From IMG/VR virus record IMGVR_UViG_3300027801_000125, positions 1 through 27,909 of that record: a stretch of DNA of 27,909 nucleotides, one strand, 5' to 3'. The notes beneath the pieces are model-generated. The model did no database searches. It had not been told where the DNA came from and saw nothing but the letters and a program-made list of their open reading frames with translations. This document shows, in pieces, positions 14,231 to 21,268 of this stretch (the stretch's first letter is position 1; the number at the start of each line of letters is the position of its first letter). A program made the position numbers and the translations under genes. This stretch comes from a virus.

Positions 14231-15406
14231 ATGAATTTCAAATCAGGACAACAAGGAAGGCCAAGAAGTATAAATGACGGGGGAAGCGTTGTATTTGAAA
14301 GATATAATGCGGCTGGCGTACTAACACCCTATCCACCAAATCAAGCTGAATGTGAAGCTTACGGATATGAATATAACGTTCAAATGGGTACTTGTTCAGC
14401 ATATAGAAACAACTCACAAATCATACCCACTTTTGATAATTTAAGTAGTAAAATATACGGAGCAAATAATACTCTTGAAACGGCCACTACCAATACTATC
14501 GTTATGGGCGAAAATAACCGTGTCAGAGGGCAATCACGGAATAATGTAATAGTAGGCAGCAACAACGTCATAAATAATGGCGTGAGCAACGCTTCAGCGT
14601 TTGGAACGGGTGCGGAGGTATCAGTTAATAATGGACTTGTAGTTGGTGGCAATAAAGGTTCTGATATAATAGGCAAAAGACAAACGATTGAATTAATGTA
14701 TGGAGTCAAAACAACTGACGGCTCAAATACAAATAGCAATTTAAACAATACTCCTGATAGTTATTTTCAAATACCAAGAAATTCAGCTTGCTTTTTTGAA
14801 GTTACTGCAATAGCCGTACGAACTGGAGGTATAAATGTAGTTGGAGCAATAGGTGATTTTGCTAGTTGGACTGAAATGGGAGTAGCTAGAAGCTTGTATG
14901 ATGTAGCTACTGGTCTTGATGTACTTTCAATTGGTAGGCAACGAAAAAATTACGCTGACAGTGGCTCAACTACTAACTGGTTAGCAACTGCAATACTACC
15001 AACTGAAGGCTTTACGATACGCTGCAAAGGTGAATTAGATTGTATAATTGATTGGTCAGTTTCAGTTAAATTGACACAAATAAAAATGGAAGATGAAACA
15101 CGTTGTCCTGAAGAAGAGTGTCCTGAAGGCTGGTTTTGGTATGAAGCTAATTGTAGGTGTCAACAGTGCGAAGAAATAATATGTGACGAATGTTATGAGT
15201 ATAATTTTGAAACTTGCGAATGTACTTTTATTGAAGGTTGTGTTCCAACCCCTTGTGAGGAAACTGAATGCTACGTTGGTTGGCACTGGGATTCAGAAAT
15301 ATGCAACTGCGTAAAAGATGAAGTTGACCCTTGCTTTGAACTACCTTGCGGTGATGGTTTTAGGTGGAATGAAGAGTTATGCAAATGCGAAGAAATTGAA
15401 GAATAA
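14231..15406 (+). CDS. Fiber-like protein with beta-repeat region and Cys-rich C-terminus
   Basis: The 391-residue protein has three parts. Residues about 75-145 contain short repeats around Asn-Asn pairs and Val-Met/Val-Gly steps (TIVMGENNRVRG, NVIVGSNNVINNG, GLVVGGN). These resemble trimeric beta-roll or head repeats of adhesins. Residues 150-285 form a globular domain. Residues 292-391 hold 18 cysteines in four units of the pattern C-x4-C-x2-G-x-x-W-x5-C-x-C, for example CPEGWFWYEANCRC, CYVGWHWDSEICNC and CGDGFRWNEELCKC. No signal peptide is present, as expected for a virion part. A receptor-binding tail fiber or spike is the best guess. The Cys units could bind metal or form disulfides once outside the cell. 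Confidence 0.6.
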   Translation: MNFKSGQQGRPRSINDGGSVVFERYNAAGVLTPYPPNQAECEAYGYEYNVQMGTCSAYRNNSQIIPTFDNLSSKIYGANNTLETATTNTIVMGENNRVRGQSRNNVIVGSNNVINNGVSNASAFGTGAEVSVNNGLVVGGNKGSDIIGKRQTIELMYGVKTTDGSNTNSNLNNTPDSYFQIPRNSACFFEVTAIAVRTGGINVVGAIGDFASWTEMGVARSLYDVATGLDVLSIGRQRKNYADSGSTTNWLATAILPTEGFTIRCKGELDCIIDWSVSVKLTQIKMEDETRCPEEECPEGWFWYEANCRCQQCEEIICDECYEYNFETCECTFIEGCVPTPCEETECYVGWHWDSEICNCVKDEVDPCFELPCGDGFRWNEELCKCEEIEE

Positions 15407-15422
15407 ATAAATACTAGAAATT

Positions 15423-17474
15423 ATGGCAGCAGATGAAGTAGTAATGAACGTCAAAAGTAACATTAAGCAAGTAACGGCGGACACTAAGGATCTAACGAAA
15501 GCTCTAAGTGATGCTGAAAAAGAATTTGCTGAAATCAATGAAGTTGTTAGTGTTCAAAATGATGTCATAAGAGGTTTAGAAACAAACCTTATGAACTTGA
15601 AGCAAACTGAGGATAAGATGGGGAAAGGTAGTTGGGAAGCTAGTTTGAATAAAATGCCTGAAAAAATAAAGGCAGCAACCCACGAACTAGATAGGGAAAA
15701 AGATAGTTTAAAAACGCTAGAGTCACAACAAAAAAAATCAGGAGCAGAGGTTAAAAAGTTTAATGAGAAACAAAAAGACTCAGCTTCAGCAGCCAAGGAA
15801 GGTATAGGCAATTTCAGTTTAATGGGCGTATCCTTAAACGGTCTGAAGGCTTCTTTTGCAAAAATAATACCAACCATTAAAGCGATGTTCGGCTCTATTA
15901 AAGCGGGTATTATGAGCACGGGAATAGGAGTGCTTCTAATCGCTTTTGGAGCTTTGATAACTTACTTTACAAATACGAAGGAAGGGGCTGATAAACTGAA
16001 GGTATTAATGGCGGGGCTGGGTGCGGTTATGAGCGTTCTGACTGACTTAGTTTCTTCATTTGGTAAAAAGATATTTGACGCCTTCAGTAACCCTAAACAA
16101 GCAATTGCAGATTTATGGGAAGCAATAAAAACCAATCTAATGAATAGAATTCAAGGAATAGCTGATACTTTCATTGGGTTGGGTGCGGTAATTAAATCGG
16201 CTTTATCTCTTGACTGGGATGGTGTTAAGGAAGGGGCGGCTGATTTAGGTACGGCTCTAATACAAGTTGGAACGGGTATGGACGAAATTCAGCAAAAGAA
16301 TTTTGCACAAGGTATTATTGATATTACTACTGAAATCAAGAATGAAACGGCAGCTATGATGGACTTGGAACGCCAGCAACAAGTACTAAGGGATGCTGAA
16401 AATGAGTTTCTAGTAACTAAAGCCAAAACAAACAGAGCAATTGCTGAAGCACGTTTACTTTCAGATGATGAAACTTTGTCAGCGGAAGATAGAATAGCAG
16501 CACTTAAAGAAGCTTTAGCTCTTGAAGCTCAATCGGCTGAAGCTGATTTGAAAATGGCTAAAACCCGTATGAACTTACAAGCCCAAGAAATGGCTTTGTC
16601 AGAAAATATGGCTGAAGATGAACGTAAATTAGCTGAGTTGAGGGCGGCCGTAATTGATACTGAAGCAGCTTCATTTAAAATGAAAAAAAAGGTACTAACT
16701 GAAGTATATGCTTTAGAGTTAGAAATTGAAGCTGATAGGGTTGCAAAACAAAAGGAGAAAGAAGCTGAAGAAAAGACGGCCGCTGACTTAAAACTTAAAG
16801 AAGCCGCTGACTTGAAATCGTTACAAGACGAAAACTTCTTAATGGAAATTGAAGATCTAAAAGAAAGGGCTTTAGCTAAGTTAGAAATAGAACACGAAGC
16901 GGCTCTTAAAGCGGTTGAAAACCACGCGAATTTCGCTGAGATGAAGGAAGCAATTGACCAAAAATATGCAAATGCAAAGAAGTCTCTTGACACTGAAGCG
17001 GTAAAATTTAGTGAAATGACTTCTAAAGAACAACTTGGTATTGCTTCAAATGCTCTTGGAAGTATGGCTACGATAATGGGTAAAGAGTCGAAAGCTGGGA
17101 AGGCTGCGGCCATAGGACAAGCAACCATACAAACCTATTTAAGTGCTCAAAAAGCGTTCACAAGTTTGGCGGGCATTCCAGTAGTTGGACCCGTGCTTGG
17201 TGGTATTGCTGCGGCTGGAGCGATTGTAAGTGGCTTCAAAAATATACAAGCTATAAAAAGCGGAGGGGGTGGAGGTAAACCAGCAGCAACGACTCCAGCA
17301 GCTTCGGGCGGCGGAGCTGAAGCGGTCGCACCAGCACAAGAAATGATGTCAGGAAAGTTTGAACTTGGAAATGTAGGGGGTGCTCCCGAGCCAATAAAAG
17401 CGTTTGTCGTAACTGACGATATGACCAATTCACAAGACCAATTAGCACAAATTAGGAATAGAGCAACTATTTAA
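15423..17474 (+). CDS. Tail tape measure protein
   Basis: A 683-residue helical protein. Residues 10-125 are coiled coil rich in Lys, Glu and Asp. Residues 161-182 form a hydrophobic segment (GIMSTGIGVLLIAFGALITY). Residues 300-560 are a long Ala/Glu/Lys coiled coil. Residues about 560-620 are Ala/Gly-rich with a second hydrophobic stretch (GIPVVGPVLGGIAAAGAIV), and a Gly/Pro/Ala linker ends the protein. This is the usual layout of a siphovirus tape measure, which sets tail length and enters the cell envelope at injection. At about 0.15 nm per residue the tail would be near 100 nm. Here the gene follows the tip and fiber genes rather than preceding them, which is unusual. Confidence 0.82.
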   Translation: MAADEVVMNVKSNIKQVTADTKDLTKALSDAEKEFAEINEVVSVQNDVIRGLETNLMNLKQTEDKMGKGSWEASLNKMPEKIKAATHELDREKDSLKTLESQQKKSGAEVKKFNEKQKDSASAAKEGIGNFSLMGVSLNGLKASFAKIIPTIKAMFGSIKAGIMSTGIGVLLIAFGALITYFTNTKEGADKLKVLMAGLGAVMSVLTDLVSSFGKKIFDAFSNPKQAIADLWEAIKTNLMNRIQGIADTFIGLGAVIKSALSLDWDGVKEGAADLGTALIQVGTGMDEIQQKNFAQGIIDITTEIKNETAAMMDLERQQQVLRDAENEFLVTKAKTNRAIAEARLLSDDETLSAEDRIAALKEALALEAQSAEADLKMAKTRMNLQAQEMALSENMAEDERKLAELRAAVIDTEAASFKMKKKVLTEVYALELEIEADRVAKQKEKEAEEKTAADLKLKEAADLKSLQDENFLMEIEDLKERALAKLEIEHEAALKAVENHANFAEMKEAIDQKYANAKKSLDTEAVKFSEMTSKEQLGIASNALGSMATIMGKESKAGKAAAIGQATIQTYLSAQKAFTSLAGIPVVGPVLGGIAAAGAIVSGFKNIQAIKSGGGGGKPAATTPAASGGGAEAVAPAQEMMSGKFELGNVGGAPEPIKAFVVTDDMTNSQDQLAQIRNRATI

Positions 17475-17556
17475 CTGAAGGCCATTTCAAGCCGTCTGAA
17501 GCAATTATGATTAATCTAAGGGCTGCTAGTATGTAAATTAGAAGAACGTTGAAACA

Positions 17557-17601
17557 CTAGGGTTGAGAAACTTTAAAAAAAATATATATTAAATTGAAAA
17601 T
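17557..17601 (+). repeat. Two-part intergenic repeat, copy 1, before the head module
   Basis: CTAGGGTTGAG (17557-17567) and ATTAAATTGAAAAT (17588-17601) recur exactly at 25438-25448 and 25453-25466. The spacer is 20 nt here and 4 nt there. Both copies lie in non-coding gaps just before new gene blocks. The rest of the 159-nt gap (17475-17633) is AT-rich and holds no hairpin or promoter that I can defend. Confidence 0.5.
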
Positions 17602-17633
17602 CAAATAAAAAAACAACTAATACTTTATAGAAT

Positions 17634-18341
17634 ATGCCTTGTAAAAAATGCGAAGATGGAAAATATAAGTGGGGGGATGATGGAGCTTGTCAATATAATA
17701 CGCTTGAAGATTGCGTGTCAGCCAACCCAACAAATTACAAAAAAACAACAAAAATAGTTGAATTATTAATTGATCACGAAAGCGAAGAACTGGCAATTGA
17801 TTGTATCAGTTTAGTTTCAGCACCAGCCATTGAACAAGACTTTGTCTTTTTTGGGAAGGAAAAAAATAATTTGACATTTGCTAAAATTGATGAAGATAAG
17901 CGGATGATTGTTAGTCCAGCATTAATCCCGAACAAGCAGATTTTTAGACACAACCCGAATACTGATACTGACTACTATGTTTACTTCAGTCCTGAAACAG
18001 TTCGTAAAGCTTCTGAGTTGTATCTGAAGCATAACAACCATCACAAAGCAACCTACCAACACCAAGAAAGAGTTAGTGGCGTACTAACCGTTGAGAGCTG
18101 GATTAAGGAAGGTGAACAAGATAAGTCAAAACTATACGGTTTTGATTTGGCGGACGGTACTTGGTTCGTAAAGATGAAGATTGAAAATGATGAATTATGG
18201 CAAAAAATAAAAGACGGGGAGTTGCGTGGGTTGAGTATTGAAGGATATTTTGTAGATAAAATGGAAACCTTAAGTCAAAAGCAACCAACCAATGAAGAGA
18301 TATTAAAAGCATTAAATGAAATAATCTTGAAAATCAAATAA
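17634..18341 (+). CDS. XkdF-like prohead protease
   Basis: The 235-residue protein opens with a Cys motif (C3-x2-C6, C19, C27) and KYKWGDDGACQY. From about residue 42 it matches XkdF-type putative serine proteases: CISLVSAPAIEQDFVFF, then YQHQERVSGVLTVESW with candidate catalytic H143, DLADGTWFVKMKI, and ELRGLSIEGYF with candidate nucleophile S201. Proteases of this kind cleave scaffold and capsid proteins during head maturation. It is followed by an acidic scaffold-like gene and the capsid gene, the expected order. The N-terminal Cys motif is not part of the protease core and may bind zinc. Confidence 0.8.
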   Translation: MPCKKCEDGKYKWGDDGACQYNTLEDCVSANPTNYKKTTKIVELLIDHESEELAIDCISLVSAPAIEQDFVFFGKEKNNLTFAKIDEDKRMIVSPALIPNKQIFRHNPNTDTDYYVYFSPETVRKASELYLKHNNHHKATYQHQERVSGVLTVESWIKEGEQDKSKLYGFDLADGTWFVKMKIENDELWQKIKDGELRGLSIEGYFVDKMETLSQKQPTNEEILKALNEIILKIK

Positions 18342-18381
18342 ATAATCAAATTAACCTTTATATACTAAACAACAAAAAAAA

Positions 18382-19077
18382 ATGGATCTAAAAAATCAAA
18401 TCTTACTTGCACTTGGCTTAGAGAAAACTAAGGCTCTCAAATTAGAGTGGCAAGCGAAAACTGAGGACGGCACGATTTTAGTATCAACGGCTGATGAGTT
18501 GGCTGAAGGTGTCGATATATCAGTTCTAACTGAGGACGGCACGACAATCCCTTTGCCAATCGGAACTTATAAAACTGAAGAAGGAGTTAGCTTTACAGTT
18601 GAAGAGGAGGGTATAGTTGCAAGCGTTGAAGAAACTGAAACTGAAGAGGCGGTTACTGAAGAGGAAACTTCTGATGAAGCACCAACTGAAGAAATGGCTG
18701 AAGATGATGGTGAAGAGGCTGATGTTCAGGACTGGGAAGGAATGGAAAAAAGAATACAAAATCTTGAAGATGCCGTTGCTACTTTAAAGAAGGAAATTGG
18801 CGGTGGAGAAGATGAAGCAAGTGAAGAAGTTGAAGCTACAAAAGAGGTTAGAGGAACAACTCCTAAGACAGTTAAAACAACTGAAGTAAAGGAGTTTTCA
18901 ATTGAAGAATTAAAGGCGGAAAATACAAGACTACAAGCAGCACTAGATAAGTCACCAGCTGACACTCCAATATCAAATCATAAATTTGGAAGCAAATCAG
19001 CGAAACCTAATATGACGAAAACTGACTATTCAAATATGTCATCTTCAGATAGGTTTCTATATGATATAAGAAATTAA
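18382..19077 (+). CDS. Acidic scaffold-like protein
   Basis: A 231-residue, strongly acidic protein between protease and capsid genes. Residues 1-80 may form a small beta domain (KLEWQAKTEDGTILV, TEDGTTIPLPIGTYKTEEG). Residues 82-115 are mostly Glu, Thr and Ala (a low-complexity linker). Residues 118-140 and 170-192 are coiled coils (MEKRIQNLEDAVATLKKEIG; FSIEELKAENTRLQAALDK). The end is basic and Ser-rich. This composition and place fit an assembly scaffold that is removed by the protease. The preceding 40 nt are A-rich and contain no Shine-Dalgarno site. No sequence motif proves the role. Confidence 0.68.
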   Translation: MDLKNQILLALGLEKTKALKLEWQAKTEDGTILVSTADELAEGVDISVLTEDGTTIPLPIGTYKTEEGVSFTVEEEGIVASVEETETEEAVTEEETSDEAPTEEMAEDDGEEADVQDWEGMEKRIQNLEDAVATLKKEIGGGEDEASEEVEATKEVRGTTPKTVKTTEVKEFSIEELKAENTRLQAALDKSPADTPISNHKFGSKSAKPNMTKTDYSNMSSSDRFLYDIRN

Positions 19078-19102
19078 AAATTAATAAATAAAAAAAAAGA
19101 AA

Positions 19103-20053
19103 ATGGGAAATTTAGTAAAATTAGCAGAATCAGAACAACCACAATACACTCCAGCGGGGTCTAGGGGAACTTTCTGCGGAACTGATGCTGGCTTTTATAT
19201 AAGCAAAGCGTTATGTCAAGCAATTTCACTTGATAACTTGACTATGATGGAAAACATCAAGTTTAAGCAAGTGGTACAAACCTTATCAGCTAGTGGTGTC
19301 ATTGGTGATAGTAACTGTGATTTCACAAGTGCTGGAACTTTAGATATGGGGGAAAGAATAATTGAGCCGAAAGACTTGCAGATCAACTTACAACTTTGTA
19401 AGTCAGTTCTTGAAAGTAACTGGGAAGCTCTTAAAATGAGAGCGGGTGCTTGGAATGATGACGTACCTAGTTTCAATGACTATGTTATTTCTTTAATGGC
19501 TAAAAATATAGCTGAAGCAATTGAAATGAATGTCTGGAATGGAGTAGGTGCTACGGCTGGTCAATTTGAAGGCTTTACAACGGCTGCGACTGGCTCTTTT
19601 GCTACTGACGCAACTATTAATACAGTAGCTAATGCGGGTACTCCATTTGATGAAACTAACATTATCGCGAACTTAGATAAATTAGTTGCTAATATACCTT
19701 CTTGTGTTTATGGAACTGAAGACTTGAAAATATATATGAATATGAAGTCTTACAGATTTTATATTGCAGCGATTTCAGCTCTTGGATATGTTAACGCTTA
19801 CAATATGAACGGTGACTATTTGCCATTATTTAATGGAGTAGCGATTGCACCAACTTACGGTATGGCTGACAATGAATTAGTAGCTGCTCAAAAATCAAAT
19901 CTATTTTTCGGAACTGACTTGGTTTCAGATACTACTGAAGTACGTCTACTTGATATGACTATGCTTGATGGTTCAAATAACATTCGTTTAATAGCTAAGT
20001 ATTCTGCGGGAGTTCAGCACGGTACGGGAGCTGATATTACTTGGTTGAAATAA
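19103..20053 (+). CDS. Major capsid protein
   Basis: The 316-residue product has the features of an HK97-fold capsid protein: a flexible N-terminus, then FKQVVQTLSASGVIGDSNCD, a long helix with DYVISLMAKNIAEAIEMNVWNG (in the spine-helix position), a Gly/Thr-rich loop, and a C-terminal domain with LFNGVAIAPTYGM, LFFGTDLVSDTTEVRLLDM and RLIAKYSAGVQ. It lies after protease and scaffold, and its length is typical. The leader before the ATG is nearly pure A/T, as for other strongly expressed genes here. It is the expected most abundant virion protein. Confidence 0.85.
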   Translation: MGNLVKLAESEQPQYTPAGSRGTFCGTDAGFYISKALCQAISLDNLTMMENIKFKQVVQTLSASGVIGDSNCDFTSAGTLDMGERIIEPKDLQINLQLCKSVLESNWEALKMRAGAWNDDVPSFNDYVISLMAKNIAEAIEMNVWNGVGATAGQFEGFTTAATGSFATDATINTVANAGTPFDETNIIANLDKLVANIPSCVYGTEDLKIYMNMKSYRFYIAAISALGYVNAYNMNGDYLPLFNGVAIAPTYGMADNELVAAQKSNLFFGTDLVSDTTEVRLLDMTMLDGSNNIRLIAKYSAGVQHGTGADITWLK

Positions 20054-20083
20054 AAATTATATTAACGAAAAAAATTAAACATT

Positions 20084-20677
20084 ATGGCTGGAGAATACGG
20101 ATGTTCCCTGATAACTAAGGGAAGAGGATTAGATTGTAATAGAAGTGCGGGTGGGGTGAAAGCGGTTTATTTCGCCGTTGGCGATACAACAACCGTCACT
20201 ACATCTTGGACTGGTGGTACGGCTGGAACGACTACTGATATAGCTATGGGTGGAACTAGCTTATATCGTTACGCCCTTCCTAAAGGTACTGCGAGTTGCA
20301 CTGATACTATTGTTGGCTCACAAGAAAATGGAACTATTTATTACACTCCTACAATCCAAATTTTATTAAATAAAATCACGGCACTTGATCAAAACGAAAT
20401 ACGTTTACTTGGTCAGACGCAAACTGTTATTTTCGTTGAAATGAATGCGGTTTATAACTCTAACCAACATAACGTGATAGTTTGTTTAGGTCCTGAAAAC
20501 TGGATGACACTCGACGCTGGAACGTCAGCTTCGGGTACTGCGTGGGGTGATAGAAATGGATATGATTTGACTTTTGGAGGAATGGAAAGTTTACCTATGT
20601 CAGTGGTTGCAGATTATACGGCAACACCATTTGACAACATTGATAGTGGAGCTTTAATACCTATCGTAAGTAGTTAA
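20084..20677 (+). CDS. Virion structural protein, likely major tail tube
   Basis: A 197-residue beta-rich protein that begins GEYGCSLITKGRGLDCNRSAGGV. I know the GRxLDC-GGVK-type start from proteins that follow the capsid gene in Bacteroidota phages. Thr, Gly and Ala are abundant (TTTVTTSWTGGTAGTTTDIA), and there is a central helix LLNKITALDQNEIRLL. The gene ends 22 nt before a strong terminator, which fits a highly expressed capsid-plus-tube transcript. Major tail tube protein is the best guess because no other candidate is present in the tail module. A capsid decoration protein is the main alternative. Confidence 0.6.
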   Translation: MAGEYGCSLITKGRGLDCNRSAGGVKAVYFAVGDTTTVTTSWTGGTAGTTTDIAMGGTSLYRYALPKGTASCTDTIVGSQENGTIYYTPTIQILLNKITALDQNEIRLLGQTQTVIFVEMNAVYNSNQHNVIVCLGPENWMTLDAGTSASGTAWGDRNGYDLTFGGMESLPMSVVADYTATPFDNIDSGALIPIVSS

Positions 20678-20698
20678 TAGGATAAATTGATTAAATTT

Positions 20699-20726
20699 AA
20701 AAAGGGGCTTTTCAGCCCCTTTTTTT
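20699..20726 (+). terminator. Strong intrinsic terminator
   Basis: An 11-bp perfect stem pairs 20699-20709 (AAAAAGGGGCT) with 20714-20724 (AGCCCCTTTTT) around a TTTC loop and ends in seven T. It would stop transcription after the capsid and probable tail-tube genes, and would also work on the opposite strand. Confidence 0.93.
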
Positions 20727-20737
20727 GTATTGCAAAT

Positions 20738-20764
20738 AAAAACTCAAATTTTCTATTATAGGTT
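20738..20764 (+). promoter_or_regulatory. Repeated leader element, copy C (upstream of the portal block)
   Basis: Located 12 nt after the terminator run and immediately before the ATG at 20765, this copy shares CAAA-TTTTCTATTA and the final GTTATG-type end with copies A and B. Transcription must restart after the strong terminator, so this is the best-supported promoter candidate among the three copies. Confidence 0.6.
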
Positions 20765-21265
20765 ATGATACAAAGTGTAGTTAAGACTAATTTTTTAGCA
20801 TATATCAATACGGCTGCAAATCAAATAATGGTTGACGCTAATACTCCGCCAACGGTTGACCCTCACGACGTATCAATATACTTAGCTAAGTTCACTAATG
20901 ATATGACTGGTGATATTGTTTATTGCTATCCAAGGCCTCAATGGGTTTCAGATAGATTTTCAACTTTTCAATTTATTTCAATGGGAACTCCCGATATGTA
21001 TAATGGTGAACTACTTATTGAATTAGCTGGTTACTGGAAATATGAATTTTGGGAAGTATTTTTTGAAGAAGATTATATGTTTCCTTCCATAACAACCGCA
21101 CCTTCTACTGAAACTGATGTATTACCAGTTGCTCCTGAAAATGGAGTAGTTAAGGGGTTGGTTGCAATCGGAAAAATGTATGTCGCTGAAGTGGTAGGTG
21201 CTGAAGAAGTACAATACACTGAATACAGTCAACAAGTCAATCAAAATTATATATATACTCAATAA
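20765..21265 (+). CDS. Conserved-looking structural protein of the portal block
   Basis: A 166-residue protein with SVVKTNFLAYINTAANQIMV at the start, a beta-rich middle (GELLIELAGYWKYEFWEVFF), and a C-terminal strand set (GVVKGLVAIGKMYVAEVVG, then NQNYIYTQ). The final VxxGKMxV...YIYTQ pattern is one I associate with small virion proteins near portals in Bacteroidota phages, but I cannot name a domain. It ends 3 nt before the portal ATG and is transcribed behind leader element C. A head or neck role is likely from context. Confidence 0.6.
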   Translation: MIQSVVKTNFLAYINTAANQIMVDANTPPTVDPHDVSIYLAKFTNDMTGDIVYCYPRPQWVSDRFSTFQFISMGTPDMYNGELLIELAGYWKYEFWEVFFEEDYMFPSITTAPSTETDVLPVAPENGVVKGLVAIGKMYVAEVVGAEEVQYTEYSQQVNQNYIYTQ

Positions 21266-21268
21266 AAA

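Noticed and set aside
16529-17128. Open frame of 199 codons on the - strand
   Set aside because: It is the complement of the Ala/Glu/Lys coiled coil of the tape measure, and its Ser/Phe/Ala-rich product is what such a complement gives.
17557-17633. Host-type promoter before the protease gene
   Set aside because: There is a TTG but no TAnnTTTG box at an acceptable distance; the AT-rich stretch alone is not evidence.
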